Part shown: positions 20,901-29,804 of the stretch, piece by piece
How the letters are laid out: each line of letters opens with the position of its first letter
Position numbering within the stretch: the first letter of the stretch is position 1
From: Mycobacterium sp. Root135
GTDB taxonomy: Bacteria > Actinomycetota > Actinomycetes > Mycobacteriales > Mycobacteriaceae
DNA length: 64,000 nt
Direction of reading: 5' to 3'
Assembly (NCBI RefSeq): GCF_001426545.1
Contig: NZ_LMEZ01000001.1
Span: forward strand, 673,397-737,396
The notes under the pieces: model-generated
Databases searched by the model: none
The model's input: the letters and a program-made list of their open reading frames with translations, nothing else
What the model was told of the DNA's origin: nothing
Program-made: the position numbers and the translations under genes

Positions 20901-21261
20901 GGGAGCTCGCGAGGGTGGCGGGGTCGATGCCTGCGTGTTCGACGGCTTCCCACGCGGTCTCCAGAAGGAGGCGCTGCTGGGGGTCGATGGCGATGGCTTC
21001 GCGCTCGTTGATGTTGAAGAAGTCGGCGTCGAATCCGGCGACGTCGTCGATGAACGCGCCCCACTTGGAGACGGACCGTCCTGGCACGCCGGGCTCCGGG
21101 TCGAAGTACTCCTCGGCGTCCCAGCGATCCAGCGGTACCGTCGTCACCGCGTTGACGCCGCGCAACAACGCAGCCCACAGACCCGCGGGCGAGTCGATGC
21201 CGCCGGGAAGTCGGCACCCCATGCCGATCACGGCGACTGGGGAGACCGGTGTCTCTGCCAC
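14962..21261 (-). CDS. Mas-like single-module iterative polyketide synthase
   Basis: A 2099-residue type I PKS of the Mas/Pks2/Pks3-4/Pks5 group that makes methyl-branched fatty acids. Domains in order: KS (about 8-430; Cys178 in [27 protein letters not shown]), AT (about 540-850; Ser627 in GHSMGE, and VASHS, a pattern associated with methylmalonyl-CoA), DH (His930 in [11 protein letters not shown]), ER (about 1400-1720; [11 protein letters not shown]), KR (about 1745-1930; TGGLGGLG, Tyr near 1898) and ACP (Ser2047 in [10 protein letters not shown]). There is no thioesterase, so release probably needs the neighbouring acyltransferases. The start is a GTG with AGAGGG eight bases upstream. The methylmalonyl-CoA mutase genes lie 3 kb away. 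Starter and chain length are not predictable. Confidence 0.95.
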   Translation of the reverse strand: MAETPVSPVAVIGMGCRLPGGIDSPAGLWAALLRGVNAVTTVPLDRWDAEEYFDPEPGVPGRSVSKWGAFIDDVAGFDADFFNINEREAIAIDPQQRLLLETAWEAVEHAGIDPATLASSLTGVFMGMTHQDYQLLAADANAVEGPYGFTGSNFSLASGRIAYHLGVHGPAFTVDSACSSSLLAVHMACRSLDDGESDMALAGGVSIMLEPRKMSSGSAQGMLSATGTCHAFDVHADGFVSGEASAVLMLKRLDDALADGDNVLAVIRGTAANQDGHTVNIATPSRDAQTKVYEAALAAGHVDAATIGMVEAHGTGTPVGDPIEFASLAAVYGKSGPVALGSVKTNFGHGQSASGAVGLMKAILSLQHGVVPKNLHFTAMPDEIASIESNLFVPTEETPWPVEGDHPRRAAVSSYGLSGTNVHAVLEQAPAAQATRTVDSTTTPELAGPKLFPLSATTPEELRRTAGRLADWVESQTDEGSQTDLSDLAYTLARRRAHRPVRTVVLANDQAELVAELRRVADGDDPYEAAVGKGDRGPVWVFSGHGSQWAGMGSALLASEPVFAKTVAEIEPLIAAESGFSVTEAMTSDDVVTGMDNVQPTVFAVQVALAATMKSYGVVPGAVIGHSMGEVAAAVVSEALSLEDGVKVICRRSRLMATLDGSGAMASVELPAQQVLSELAARGVNDVVLSVVASPQSAVVGGAKESVRKLAAEWEARGIMAREIAVDVASHSPQVDPILDELTEALQDIEPNEPTVPYYSSTLYDPRDPADFDAYYWADNLRHAVRFAAAVQAALEDGYRVFGELSPHPLLTYAVDQNARSLDVRLAAVASIRREQELPHGLRGFVAALHGAGAAVDFAALWPVGALVDAPLPTFNHPRLMLTRDGQEQGTSTLAVHPLLGAHVRLPEEPERHVWQSDVGTDAQPWLADHQVHGVAALPGTAYCEMAIAAARTVLGEASEARDLVFEELLLLEGHTPISAVASLTSDGVTDFQVTTRLEGQEVRRASAVLQTVDEAPEKAAYDVAALLADHPVELTGAEMRDWYDARGIQYGPAFSGLTAAHTTQGPGGSVLAAVALPGSIRSQQGAYGIHPALLDVCFQAVGAHPDLHTDHTGTLMLPLGVRRLRVHSSTRNAHYCYVQLVNASAGSVEVDVEVLDEHGAVLLTVGGLRLGTGVSEQGLRHKRLNERLLTIDWRRQETPATDVVGHGHWLLISTSDESDMLAHQLADVLKAGEADVTAMTWGADGDPAANADLLRRTLVARPSAGVVVVQDPRSADADVVADGADHVRHLVRIAKVLPDVAGEPPRLFVVTRGAQTVLPGDLPNLAQGGLRGLVRVIGMEQPRMRPTQIDVDDATDVRLIGAELLSLSDEDETAWRDGHYYTARLNVTPLQPEERHSTVVHPDRDGMRLQIRTPGDLQSAELVSYERTAPGPGQIEVAVSASNLNFADVLVAYGRYPSFEGRMPQLGADFAGVVTAVGAGVTDHEIGDRVAGISATGAWCTFVTCDANLAVRIPGDLPDATAAAVPSAHATAWYSLHNLARISSGDKVLIHSATGGVGQAAVAIAQAAGAEIYATAGSPERRKMLNDMGVAHVYDSRSTKFADEIRRDTDGYGVDVVLNSLPGAAQRAGLELLTFGGRFVEIGKRDIYGDTKMGLFPFRRNLSFYAVDLALLTLVAPDTLRGLLEVVYQQIADGTLPPPQTTHYPLANGANAIRAMGAAEHTGKLVLDVPRTGQFAAVVPAERAPAFRADGAYVVTGGLGGLGLFLAEKMAASGCGRIILNGRSAPKPETLRVIERLRQSGTEVEVELGDVSDATTAARMVAAATATGIPLRGVLHAAAVIEDATLGNITDELIDRDWAPKALGAWRLHEATATSPLDWFCCFSSAAAMVGSPGQGAYAAANSWLDSFARWRRAQDLPAQVVAWGAWAQIGAGQAMADNDGMAIAPEDGAYAFDTLMRHTRVYSGYAPVAGAAWLTAFAQTSPFAEAFASMGQDRSGSSEFLEELRLLPREEWAARVRRLISEEMSLILRRSVDADRPLSEYGLDSLGTLELRTRLESETGVRIGSTDVTTVRGLAERLSELIAIDLDVDSAVPAVSP

Positions 21262-22065
21262 TTACTTCACCCTCTCAAACGAACGAACCAAGGCTCCCGA
21301 CCCGGCTGTGCTGCACGAAGACGTCGGCCCTCCGGCGCTATGGATCAGCTGTGTGTCCTTTCCATTCGCGCCTGGAGTTGAGTATTGGCAAGGAGTTCCG
21401 GACCAGCAAACCGAACTTTAAGTACGAACCATTAGTACGAAAATTTCGGCAAATCCGTTACCGCCCTTTCCACTTCAACATTCTTCGGTCGGGACACTAC
21501 ACCGACAGCTACCTATTCGTCCCAACAACCTCGTTTAGGCGCATACGCTGCGGAAACGTCAAAAATTGACGCCACCGTTCGTTTTTAGCGATGGCCCGCG
21601 GACAGCTTCTGCGTTTCGCTGGTCGCATTTCCAGCAAACAAGTCAGGATCACAGCACATATTCGACCATCATTGTTGTCAGAATTCCCCCGGGAGTATTA
21701 CCAAGGCAAGTGAATGTCTTCGACCTCAGCATCAACGCAGCTTATCGAGAATCTTCCGCGGTCTCAACGCGAGGCTCGGGCGACAGTACGGGCGGCCTTC
21801 TCGACTGATGGGAACGCTCGTCCGGGCGTATCGGCTCGACACTGGCAACATCCGATCCGATAACGACAGGGGCACCTACTGTCACTCTGGCAACATTACC
21901 GCGCTTATACCTCGAAAACGGGACGGTTTCGAGCGCCAGTCGGCCCGCTTCTGCCGAAACAAGCTGTCCCACAACGTGATCGACCAGACAACGGGCATTG
22001 TCAGCACCTTGGGCCCAGTCGCGGGCTGGGCGAAAATTAGTGAACAAATACATGCCCCGACGGAG
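21262..22065. other. AT-rich intergenic region upstream of the PKS gene, 804 bp
   Basis: Base composition falls well below the surroundings; a sample at 21421-21480 counts 26 G/C in 60. It includes runs such as GAAAATTT and CAAAAATTG. It contains the promoter of the PKS operon and perhaps Lsr2-type silencer binding, which favours AT-rich DNA in mycobacteria (inference). An 8-bp direct repeat AGTACGAA occurs at 21421 and 21434. A 103-codon frame at 21742-22053 (minus) begins 12 bp after the lipL stop, but its third-position composition is unlike local genes and I recognise no family. It could be a decayed gene. Confidence 0.6.
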
Positions 22066-23331
22066 TTACACCGCCGTGGAGAGCCCGGAGAATGAAGCGC
22101 CAAGCTTCGTAACGGCGTTGAACCCGTCCTTGCGAGCCAGGAAAACACCTCGCCTGATCAAAGCGGCGGTAGCCACGAACCCCGCCTGGTCGCTCACGAC
22201 CAGCGGGGTCAACAGCCTATTGTGCACGAAACCAAAGGCCAGACCGCTGCGCGGGTCGGCCCAGCCCAGCGATCCACCCAGGCCGACGTGGCCGAAACCA
22301 GGCAGGACGCTCCCCAGCGGTAGGCCGTGATACCCGAGGTGAAACGACAGCGGCATGATGAGCCCGCCGTCGAGATGCAGGCTCGGCGGGGCGCTGAGCT
22401 TGGCCACCAGCTCGGCCGAAAGGAACTGGGCGCCGTCGACGTGTCCACCGTGCGCGATGGCCCCGTACATCCGTGCGAGTGCTCTTGCGGTCGCCACGCC
22501 GTTTGCTGCTGGCAACTCCGCGTCGAGCAACGACATGTCGCCCTGCACAGTCGACTTCATCCCTGGGAAGTACATCGACCCCAGGCCGCCGGAGAACGGC
22601 AGCGCGGCGAGGCGCGGCATCACCTGGTTGACGATCGGATTCTGAAACCTGCTCTGCGGCCCGATGATCCGAGCTGGTTGAGTCGGCGCGTCGGCCGGCG
22701 GCCTGCCGAGGTGAATGCCGTCGACGTCCAGCGGCCCGGCTAGCTCCGAGCGAAACAGCTCCCGCATCCCGCGGCCGGTGACCGCACGGGCCAAGCCGGA
22801 CAACAACCAGCCGTAGGTCAACGCGTGATACGACGGCTTGCCCTTCAGCCACCCCATCGGGGCCGCGGCCATCCGCTCCTCCATCAGCAGATGATCCATC
22901 AGGTCCGCCCCGCTAGCCCCGTTGAGCTGCGACAACCCGGCGCGATGCCGCATCAGCTCGCGCACCGTGACCCCGCCCTTGCCGTTCGCGCCGAAGGCAG
23001 GCCAGTAGTCCGCGACGGGGGCGTCGTAGTCCACGAGGCCGCGGTCGGCGAGCCGGTGGATGACCGTGGAGGCCATGCCCTTGGTCGCCGAGAACACCAT
23101 CGCACCGGTGTCGGCGGTCCACGGCCTGGTGCCCCGCCGGTCGGCCCATCCGGTCCACACGTCGACGACGGGTTGGCCGTCGAGATACACGCTCAGCGCA
23201 CCACCGCCGAACCGTTTGCCCGGGAAGAGCTGGGCGAAGGCCCGGACCGCGCAGGCAAAACTGGGATCCGCCTCACCACGGACGTTGTGCGGAAGCGCTA
23301 CGCCGCGCCGACCGCCTATGGCCTGAATCAC
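22066..23331 (-). CDS. lipL: LipL-like serine beta-lactamase-fold esterase
   Basis: A 421-residue class C beta-lactamase/esterase (family VIII) hydrolase. The nucleophile motif is SATK (Ser81, Lys84 in VFSATKGM), followed by the Tyr motif in SYHALTYGWL and a C-terminal GHVGLGG. Beginning near residue 23 it matches my memory of M. tuberculosis LipL (Rv1497), which sits in the same place beside meaB. The chosen GTG start is supported by a TAATTT box eight bases upstream (possible near-leaderless transcript). No clear signal peptide is seen. Substrate is unknown, probably short-chain esters. It is not obviously part of the glycolipid pathway although adjacent to it. Confidence 0.85.
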   Translation of the reverse strand: MIQAIGGRRGVALPHNVRGEADPSFACAVRAFAQLFPGKRFGGGALSVYLDGQPVVDVWTGWADRRGTRPWTADTGAMVFSATKGMASTVIHRLADRGLVDYDAPVADYWPAFGANGKGGVTVRELMRHRAGLSQLNGASGADLMDHLLMEERMAAAPMGWLKGKPSYHALTYGWLLSGLARAVTGRGMRELFRSELAGPLDVDGIHLGRPPADAPTQPARIIGPQSRFQNPIVNQVMPRLAALPFSGGLGSMYFPGMKSTVQGDMSLLDAELPAANGVATARALARMYGAIAHGGHVDGAQFLSAELVAKLSAPPSLHLDGGLIMPLSFHLGYHGLPLGSVLPGFGHVGLGGSLGWADPRSGLAFGFVHNRLLTPLVVSDQAGFVATAALIRRGVFLARKDGFNAVTKLGASFSGLSTAV

Positions 23332-23339
23332 AATGATCG

Positions 23340-23345
23340 AAATTA
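23340..23345 (-). promoter_or_regulatory. Candidate -10 box for lipL
   Basis: TAATTT on the minus strand fits the mycobacterial TANNNT -10 consensus and ends eight bases before the GTG. Transcription would begin at or just before the start codon. Confidence 0.4.
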
Positions 23346-23417
23346 CCGGTAACTCGGCAAACTCTGCGGCGCTTTACCGATCCGTTGCCGATTCGCGCAG
23401 TCTTGCTCCACCTGAGG

Positions 23418-24410
23418 TCAGTAGACGAGCTTCAGGATCTCCTGGGCAGCCAGCGCCGGGGTCAGCAGGCCGTCGCGAACCCGTTGCTCGACGTCGACTC
23501 GGATGGCCTTGACCCCCGCATTGGAGGACACCTTGTCCAGGACCGCGTCGCGGACCATCGACCACATCCACTCGACCTGCTGACGACTTCGGCGGGCGTC
23601 GAACTCCCCCGCCTCGGTGAGTACCCGGCGATGCTCGAGCACCGTCGTCCAGAGCTCGGTCAGACCGGTGCCCTCCAGCGCACTTGCCGTGAGCACCGGT
23701 GGGCGCCACAGGGTCTCGCGCGGATAGAGCAGTCGGATGGCTCCGCTGAGCTCTCGGGCGGCGGCCTTGGCCTCGGTGGCGTGTCGGCCGTCCGCCTTGT
23801 TGACCACGACGACGTCGGCGAGTTCCAGCACGCCCTTCTTGATGCCTTGCAGCTGGTCACCGGTGCGCGCCAGGGTCAGGAAGACGAAGGTGTCGACCAT
23901 GTTGGCGACCGTCACCTCCGACTGGCCGACGCCGACCGTCTCGACCAGGACGACGTCGTACCCAGCGGCTTCCAGCAGCACGATCGTCTCCCTGGTGGCC
24001 TTGGCGACGCCGCCAAGGGTGCCCGAGGTCGGCGACGGCCGGATGTAGGCGTCGGGATGGACGGCGAGCCGGGCCATTCGCGTCTTGTCGCCGAGGATGG
24101 ATCCGCCCGTCCTCGTCGACGACGGGTCGACCGCGAGTACCGCCACGCGATGGCCCTGCTCGATGAGGGACATGCCGAGCGCCTCGATGATGGTCGACTT
24201 CCCCACCCCTGGCACGCCGGTGATGCCGACGCGGAGGGTGGGGCCGGCGGAGGGCTGGGGGTACCTCCCGCTTGCGGGGGACAGCTCCATCAGCAGCCGC
24301 TGAGCGTTCTCGCGATGGTCGACCCTGGTCGACTCGACGAGTGTGATCGCCCGCGGCAGCGCGGATCGATCCCCGCCGCGAATGGCTGAAGCTAGCTCCG
24401 ACGGGTCCAT
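23418..24410 (-). CDS. meaB: Methylmalonyl-CoA mutase-associated GTPase MeaB
   Basis: A G3E P-loop GTPase that loads and protects the B12 cofactor of methylmalonyl-CoA mutase. Its 330 residues include Walker A GVPGVGKST (Lys71), switch-region ETVGVGQSE, the NKAD guanine-specificity motif and a C-terminal dimerisation arm. Its ATG follows the mutB stop with no gap. As I recall, mazE4-mazF4 separate these genes in M. tuberculosis; here they are contiguous. Residues 43-56 (around SPASGRYPQPSAG) lie just before the core domain and are encoded by a GC-rich stretch with a perfect CCCGC-TT-GCGGG hairpin at 24267-24278, which looks like a small in-frame insertion. Confidence 0.95.
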   Translation of the reverse strand: MDPSELASAIRGGDRSALPRAITLVESTRVDHRENAQRLLMELSPASGRYPQPSAGPTLRVGITGVPGVGKSTIIEALGMSLIEQGHRVAVLAVDPSSTRTGGSILGDKTRMARLAVHPDAYIRPSPTSGTLGGVAKATRETIVLLEAAGYDVVLVETVGVGQSEVTVANMVDTFVFLTLARTGDQLQGIKKGVLELADVVVVNKADGRHATEAKAAARELSGAIRLLYPRETLWRPPVLTASALEGTGLTELWTTVLEHRRVLTEAGEFDARRSRQQVEWMWSMVRDAVLDKVSSNAGVKAIRVDVEQRVRDGLLTPALAAQEILKLVY

Positions 24411-26672
24411 TTAGGGGAGGCTGTATCCCAGCCGCTCGGCGAGCTTCTCCAACAGGCCGATCGCGGCGTCGGCGATGACGGTGCCCGGCGGGAAGATGGC
24501 CGTGGCGCCCGCGGCGTACAGCTCCTCGAAGTCGCCGGGCGGAATCACCCCGCCGACCACGACCATGATGTCGGGCCTGCCCGCTGCGGCGAGGGCGTCG
24601 CGAAGCGCGGGGACCAACGTGAGATGGCCGGCGGCCAAGGAGGACACCCCGACGACGTGCACGTCGTTGTCGACTGCCTGACGGGCAACCTCGTCGGGAG
24701 TCGAGAACAACGACCCGACGTCGACGTCGAAGCCGATGTCGGCAAACGCCGTCGCGATCACCTTCTGGCCGCGGTCGTGGCCGTCCTGTCCCATCTTGGC
24801 GACCAGAATGCGCGGTCGTCGGCCGTCGGCCTCGGCGAACTTCTCCACCAATTCCGTCGCCGCTTGGACGTTTCGCACGTTCGCACCCTTCCCCACCTCG
24901 TCACGGTAGACACCGGCGATGGTGCGAATCTCTGCCTGATGGCGACCGTAGACCTTCTCCAACGCGTCGGAGATCTCCCCGACGGTGGCCATGGCCCGCG
25001 CAGCGGCGATGGCCAACGCCATCAGGTTGTTGCCGAGACCGTCAGCGCCCGAAATGCCGGAAGCCTCTGCGGCGCGGGTCAACTCGGCCAGTGCCGCCTG
25101 GGTGACCGCTTCGTCCCGATCGGCGCGAAGCTGTTCGAGCTTGGCGATCTGCTCGGCACGTACACGGCTGTTCTCGACCTTGAGGACCTCGACCTCCTGA
25201 TCGGAGTCGACCTGATACTTGTTGATGCCGATGACCGTCTGTGCCCCGGAGTCGATGCGGGCCTGCGTGCGCGCGGCCGCCTCCTCGATGCGAAGCTTCG
25301 GGATTCCCTCGCCGATCGCCTGGGCCATGCCCCCGTGCTCGGCGACCTCGGCGATGTGGGCGCGGGCCTTTTCGGCCAGCTGATGGGTCAGCCACTCCAC
25401 GTAGTACGAGCCGCCCCACGGGTCGATCGGCCTGGTGGTACCGGACTCCTGCTGCAGCAGGAGCTGCGTGTTGCGGGCGATGCGCGCGGAGAAGTCGGTC
25501 GGCAGTGCGAGCGCCTCGTCGAGTGCGTTGGTGTGCAGTGACTGGGTGTGTCCCTGGGTGGCTGCCATCGCCTCGATGCAGGTGCGGGCGACGTTGTTGA
25601 ACGGGTCCTGAGCCGTCAACGACCACCCCGAGGTCTGCGAGTGCGTGCGCAGTGACAGCGACTTGTCGTTCTTGGGGTCGAACTGGGCGACGAGTTCACT
25701 CCACAGCAGTCGGCCGGCGCGGAGCTTCGCCACCTCCATGAAGAAGTTCATCCCGATGCCCCAGAAGAAGGACAGCCGCGGCGCGAACTTGTCGATGTCG
25801 AGACCGGCGTCCAACCCCGCCTTGATGTACTCGACGCCGTCGGCGAGGGTGTAGGCGAGCTCCAGGTCGGCCGTCGCTCCGGCCTCCTGAATGTGATACC
25901 CCGAGATCGAGATCGAGTTGTACTTCGGCATCTTGACGCTGGTGTATCCGAAGATGTCGGAGATGATCCGCATCGAGGCCTTCGGCGGATAGATGTAGGT
26001 GTTGCGGACCATGAACTCCTTGAGGATGTCGTTCTGGATGGTCCCCGCCAACTTCTCCGGCGGCACGCCCTGCTCCTCGGCGGCGGCCACGTACAGCGCC
26101 AGAATCGGCAGCACGGCGCCGTTCATCGTCATCGACACCGAGACGGTCGACAGGTCGATGCCGTCGAAGAGCTGCCGCATGTCGAGGATGGAGTCGATGG
26201 CCACTCCGGCCATGCCGACGTCGCCTGCCACCCGGGGATGATCGGAGTCGTAGCCGCGGTGGGTCGCCAGGTCGAATGCCACCGACAGACCCTTCTGACC
26301 GGCGGCGAGGTTGCGGCGGTAGAACGCGTTCGACTCTGCGGCAGTGGAGAATCCGGCGTACTGCCTGATGGTCCAGGGCTGGTTGACGTACATCGTCGGG
26401 TACGGGCCACGCACGAATGGCGGTGCGCCGGGGAAGCTTTCGAGTGGATACCCGGCCTCGACGACCGCGTCCCGATCGGCGGCGACGTAGACCGGCTTGA
26501 CGTCGACTCCCTCCGGCGTCGGCCAGTCGAGTTGATCGGCGGTGTAGCCGTGCGCGGTGGCCGCGGCGGCCACCAGCTCGTCGACGTCCGTCGGCGTCGC
26601 GGTGGCCGGCGCGTCGTCGCCGTACAGCGGGACGTCGGCGAAGTTGACGATCCTTGGCTCCAAAGCCGTCAT
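24411..26672 (-). CDS. mutB: Methylmalonyl-CoA mutase large (catalytic) subunit
   Basis: Adenosylcobalamin-dependent interconversion of succinyl-CoA and (R)-methylmalonyl-CoA. The 753-residue protein has the N-terminal TIM barrel with substrate motifs ([30 protein letters not shown]). The C-terminal B12 domain has the base-off signature GQDGHDRG, then GVSSLAAGH and VVVGGVIP. The ATG lies one base after the mutA stop. It forms a heterodimer with MutA and depends on MeaB. Besides propionate disposal it can supply methylmalonyl-CoA to Mas-like synthases, which is relevant to the neighbouring PKS. Confidence 0.97.
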   Translation of the reverse strand: MTALEPRIVNFADVPLYGDDAPATATPTDVDELVAAAATAHGYTADQLDWPTPEGVDVKPVYVAADRDAVVEAGYPLESFPGAPPFVRGPYPTMYVNQPWTIRQYAGFSTAAESNAFYRRNLAAGQKGLSVAFDLATHRGYDSDHPRVAGDVGMAGVAIDSILDMRQLFDGIDLSTVSVSMTMNGAVLPILALYVAAAEEQGVPPEKLAGTIQNDILKEFMVRNTYIYPPKASMRIISDIFGYTSVKMPKYNSISISGYHIQEAGATADLELAYTLADGVEYIKAGLDAGLDIDKFAPRLSFFWGIGMNFFMEVAKLRAGRLLWSELVAQFDPKNDKSLSLRTHSQTSGWSLTAQDPFNNVARTCIEAMAATQGHTQSLHTNALDEALALPTDFSARIARNTQLLLQQESGTTRPIDPWGGSYYVEWLTHQLAEKARAHIAEVAEHGGMAQAIGEGIPKLRIEEAAARTQARIDSGAQTVIGINKYQVDSDQEVEVLKVENSRVRAEQIAKLEQLRADRDEAVTQAALAELTRAAEASGISGADGLGNNLMALAIAAARAMATVGEISDALEKVYGRHQAEIRTIAGVYRDEVGKGANVRNVQAATELVEKFAEADGRRPRILVAKMGQDGHDRGQKVIATAFADIGFDVDVGSLFSTPDEVARQAVDNDVHVVGVSSLAAGHLTLVPALRDALAAAGRPDIMVVVGGVIPPGDFEELYAAGATAIFPPGTVIADAAIGLLEKLAERLGYSLP

Positions 26673-26673
26673 G

Positions 26674-28566
26674 TCAGGCCCCCAATCGGGTGAGCAGCGT
26701 CGACAGCGCGTCGATCGCGTCGATCTTGGCGGTGAGGTACTCGTCGGGCTTGTCGGCCGACTCCGAGACGGCCTTGGCAGGTCCGGCCAGGTAGACGTGG
26801 GAGACGCCGGCGGCGCGCGCGGCGCGCACCACCTCGGATGCCTCGCCCGCGTAGCGCGCGTCGGTTCCGCAGATCACGACGGCGGCCGGGTTTCCGGCGC
26901 CGGTCACGGCTTGGGCGACGCCCGCCGCGCTGACCGTCCCGGGGTTGACGGTCTCGACTCCCCCGGACGCCAGCAGGTTGGCGGCGAAGGAGGTGCGGAC
27001 GTTGTGTTCGGCGAGTGGCCCCACCGGCAGAAGCAACGCCTTCGGTCGCGCGCCACTAGCGGCGAGAAATGCGTCCGAGCGGTCGCGAAGGGCTTCGAAA
27101 CCAGCCGCGTACCGGGCCACCGACGAGGTCGAATCCGATGCTGCGAGTGGCGCTTCGGTGAGGTTGGGGTACTCGTTGACCCCGGTGAGCGCGGTGCGGC
27201 GATGCGCAACGTCGTCGCTGCGCGTCGCGCGGACGTCGGCGATCTGGGCGGCGACGTGGTCGCGGGCCTCGACGAATCCGCCTCTGGCCTCGACCTCCTG
27301 GAAGTGCCGCCAGGCTTCCTCGGTGAGCTGGCGCGTCAGGTCCTCGACGAACCAGGATCCGCCTGCCGGGTCGAGGACACGCCCCAGATGTGACTCCTCC
27401 AACAGCAAGAGTTGGGTGTTGCGCGCCATCCGGCGCGCGAAAGTTCTTGCCACGCCTGGCAATCCGCCCGGTATGGAGCTGTCGAACTCGTACACCTGGA
27501 CGGTGTCCGCGCCGCCCACCCCAGCACCGAAGGCGCCGAGCGTGGTGCGCAGCATGTTCACCCAGGGGTCGCGTTGCGCCATCATGGCCCGTGAGGTGAC
27601 GGCGTGGATCGTCGCCGCGCCCGCCTCGGGATGGCCGACGACCTGGGCGACCCTCGCCCAAAGTTGGCGGGCCGCCCGCATCTTGGCAATGGTCATGAAC
27701 TGGTCGTCGTCGGCGCCGTAGCGGAACGAGATTTGCGCGAGTGCATCCGGTGCGGCGATGCCGCCGTCGCAGAGCAATCGCAGGTACGCGACCCCGGCCG
27801 CGACGGCGCCGGCGAGTTCCCACGAGGCGCTGGCGCCGAGATCATGAAGGGCTGCCCCGTCGACGGTCACGGCTCGTACCCCGCCGGCGAACCCGGTCAG
27901 CTTTGCGGCGGTCGTGACGACCTCGTCGACGGTCGGGGCGCTGCGGTCCCCGAGTGCCGAGGTCAACGGATCGGCCCCGAGGTCGACCGACAGGCTTCGG
28001 CGCTTGTCGTCGTCGAAGTTGGACACCAGTGCCAGAACGGCGTCGGCGGCCGCGACGTAGTCCGCGCCGGATTCCAGGATCACGGGCACCAGTTCGAGGA
28101 ACACCCCCTCGAGCAGCCGGTCGAGCTCGGCCACCGCAACACCAGTGTCTGAGCTTCCCCCCGTCGCTTCGCTCGCCTGGCCAACCCGCAGTACCAGCGC
28201 GCTCACCCCGTCGGTGAGTGCGCCGAGTACCGCGTCGTTGCCGTCCGAGACCGCCGGTTGCCCGGCGAGCGGGAACGACTCGGCCACCTTCCACCCCGAC
28301 TTGACGTCACGAAGCGCGTCGCCGCCGCGCACGTATGGCCACCGACCTGGCAACGACGGCTCGGGGTGCTCGTCGAGGACGGTGTAGAGCGGGCGGATGG
28401 GGAAGCCTTCGTACGTCGGCGAATCCAGGAGTCGTTCCGGTTCGGCGCCCAGGTCGGCGGGATCCTTCCGGGTGCTCTTGGCAAGAACGCCGGCGACGGC
28501 AGCGCGCCATTGGTCGCGGTCCGACTCAGCCACGCTGAGATTCGAACTGGACACCTGTTCGGACAC
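26674..28566 (-). CDS. mutA: Methylmalonyl-CoA mutase small subunit
   Basis: Partner subunit of MutB, with a related barrel fold but without the intact DxHxxG cobalamin motif. The open frame extends far upstream, but GGGGAG at 28573-28578 is six bases before a GTG at 28566, giving 630 residues. An ATG at 28584 is the alternative. Around residues 130-145 the chain reads [14 protein letters not shown]; this short stretch is encoded by a copy of the dispersed repeat described in the findings (28156-28174). It is the first gene of the mutA-mutB-meaB operon, divergent from the TVP38-family gene. Confidence 0.93.
   Translation of the reverse strand: MSEQVSSSNLSVAESDRDQWRAAVAGVLAKSTRKDPADLGAEPERLLDSPTYEGFPIRPLYTVLDEHPEPSLPGRWPYVRGGDALRDVKSGWKVAESFPLAGQPAVSDGNDAVLGALTDGVSALVLRVGQASEATGGSSDTGVAVAELDRLLEGVFLELVPVILESGADYVAAADAVLALVSNFDDDKRRSLSVDLGADPLTSALGDRSAPTVDEVVTTAAKLTGFAGGVRAVTVDGAALHDLGASASWELAGAVAAGVAYLRLLCDGGIAAPDALAQISFRYGADDDQFMTIAKMRAARQLWARVAQVVGHPEAGAATIHAVTSRAMMAQRDPWVNMLRTTLGAFGAGVGGADTVQVYEFDSSIPGGLPGVARTFARRMARNTQLLLLEESHLGRVLDPAGGSWFVEDLTRQLTEEAWRHFQEVEARGGFVEARDHVAAQIADVRATRSDDVAHRRTALTGVNEYPNLTEAPLAASDSTSSVARYAAGFEALRDRSDAFLAASGARPKALLLPVGPLAEHNVRTSFAANLLASGGVETVNPGTVSAAGVAQAVTGAGNPAAVVICGTDARYAGEASEVVRAARAAGVSHVYLAGPAKAVSESADKPDEYLTAKIDAIDALSTLLTRLGA
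28156..28174 (-). repeat. Dispersed repeat copy inside mutA
   Basis: On the minus strand GAGCGAAGCGAC, one variable base, then GGGGGA, followed three bases later by TCAG. It matches the copy in qor (62918-62949) but is read in a different reading frame, so the similarity is at DNA level and not a protein motif. Confidence 0.7.
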
Positions 28567-28572
28567 TGTTGA

Positions 28573-28578
28573 CTCCCC
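28573..28578 (-). promoter_or_regulatory. Shine-Dalgarno that decides the mutA start
   Basis: GGGGAG on the minus strand is six bases before GTG 28566. The alternative ATG at 28584 has only a weak AAGG at short spacing. Confidence 0.65.
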
Positions 28579-28718
28579 TGTCATCGACCTTGATGCAGCG
28601 TGTGACTTGACAACTGTCCAACAGGCTAAATGATCGCTGTCACGCCGCGAACCGGCAGGCTCGACGCTACTGACGGGTAGCTCGGCTGCGCCGACTCGTG
28701 AGACGGTCCGCCGACCCG

Positions 28719-28724
28719 TAGTCT
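28719..28724 (+). promoter_or_regulatory. Candidate -10 box for the TVP38-family gene
   Basis: TAGTCT (TANNNT) ends eight bases before the GTG at 28733, and no Shine-Dalgarno is visible. This is compatible with a leaderless or nearly leaderless mRNA. Confidence 0.4.
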
Positions 28725-28732
28725 CGGTAGAC

Positions 28733-29470
28733 GTGAAGGGGATACTCAGCACGTTGGGTGCGGTGCGGGGCGCAATCGCGTCGACCGCGGCCCAGGTTCC
28801 CCGCCGCAAGTTGGTGGTCACCGTGGCCGCCGTTGTGATTCTCGTCGCAGTGGCCTATCTGGTGCCGCTGCCCACCGCGGTGCAGATGCGCGACTGGGCC
28901 ACCTCGGCTGGTCCCTGGTTCCCCCTGGTGTTCTTCCTCGCCCACGTGGTGGTGACGATCTTCCCGTTCCCGCGCACCGCGTTCACGCTCTCGGCGGGCC
29001 TGTTGTTCGGCCCGCTGCTCGGCGTGTCACTCGCCGTGGTGGCATCCACGATCAGCGCCGTCGTCGCGCTGCTTCTCGTGCGGGCCGCCGGACTTCAGCT
29101 CAACCGTTTGGTGTCGCATCCTCGGGTGGAGATGGTCGACGCGCGGCTGCGGCAGCGCGGGTGGCCGACCGTGCTGTCCATGCGCATGATCCCCGCGGTG
29201 CCGTTCTCGGTGCTCAACTACGCCGCCGGCGCGTCTGCCGTCCGACCCGTACCGTTCGCGATCGCGTCCTTCGTGGGCCTGTTGCCGGGCACGGCGGCGA
29301 TCGTGATCCTCGGCGACGCGCTCACCGGAAACGTCAGCCCGCTGCTCTTCCTCATCTCGCTTGCCACCGCCAGCCTCGGCGTGGCCGGACTGGTCTACGA
29401 GATCCGCAGCCACCGTCGCCAGAACCGGCAGGCCGACCCCGTGCCTAGCGCCGGGACTCCGGCCCCCTGA
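28733..29470 (+). CDS. TVP38/TMEM64 (DedA-superfamily) membrane protein
   Basis: A 245-residue polytopic membrane protein with TM helices at about 27-45, 60-80 and 85-115. The characteristic re-entrant segments are FPFPRTAFTLSAGLLFGPLLG and RMIPAVPFSVLNYAAGAS, the F(P)xP...AG..FG pattern of VTT/DedA proteins. It corresponds in position to Rv1491c. Proteins of this superfamily include phospholipid scramblases and flippases; the role in mycobacteria is not established. Its 3' end overlaps the convergent DoxX-like gene by 26 bp. Confidence 0.85.
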   Translation: MKGILSTLGAVRGAIASTAAQVPRRKLVVTVAAVVILVAVAYLVPLPTAVQMRDWATSAGPWFPLVFFLAHVVVTIFPFPRTAFTLSAGLLFGPLLGVSLAVVASTISAVVALLLVRAAGLQLNRLVSHPRVEMVDARLRQRGWPTVLSMRMIPAVPFSVLNYAAGASAVRPVPFAIASFVGLLPGTAAIVILGDALTGNVSPLLFLISLATASLGVAGLVYEIRSHRRQNRQADPVPSAGTPAP

Positions 29471-29804
29471 CGGTCATCGCCCCGAACAACCCGAGGAACG
29501 ACGTCGCCGCGACCAGCCCGGGACTCCAGTCCTTTGCCTTGACGTGAAACGCCACCGCCAACACGAAGTACACGGTCAACATGAACGTGGTCAGTCTGGC
29601 CAGCCGCGGAAACCGGTACACCGACAGCAGGCCGACCGCCGACGCGGCCTTGACCACCGGAATCACCGGCCGCAGTTCCTCGGCCAGCCCGACGTCGTCG
29701 AACGCCTTCTTGATCGGCGGAACCATCACGGCGCATGCCACGGCGTCGCCTGCTTGCATCGCAGCGAGCACCGCATAGGTCCTCGGCGACGTCAGCGAGC
29801 TCAT
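29445..29804 (-). CDS. DoxX-like small membrane protein
   Basis: A 119-residue protein with four hydrophobic helices, the segment PVIPVVKAASAVGLL, and a charged C-terminus, as in DoxX-like/DUF proteins. The start overlaps the SPFH gene stop (ATGA), so it is the last gene of the NfeD-SPFH unit. DoxX proteins have been linked to redox stress at the membrane in M. tuberculosis, but this short variant cannot be tied to that. Function remains unassigned. Confidence 0.65.
   Translation of the reverse strand: MSSLTSPRTYAVLAAMQAGDAVACAVMVPPIKKAFDDVGLAEELRPVIPVVKAASAVGLLSVYRFPRLARLTTFMLTVYFVLAVAFHVKAKDWSPGLVAATSFLGLFGAMTVRGPESRR

Noticed and set aside
18463..21381. A 972-codon open frame on the plus strand opposite the PKS gene
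   Set aside because: Typical antisense frame of high-GC coding DNA. The translation is rich in Arg/Gly/His with no family motifs, while the minus strand encodes all PKS domains.
21742..22053. 103-codon minus-strand frame 12 bp after lipL
   Set aside because: Third-position composition differs from local genes, no Shine-Dalgarno at a useful distance and no recognisable family. Kept only as a note under the AT-rich region.
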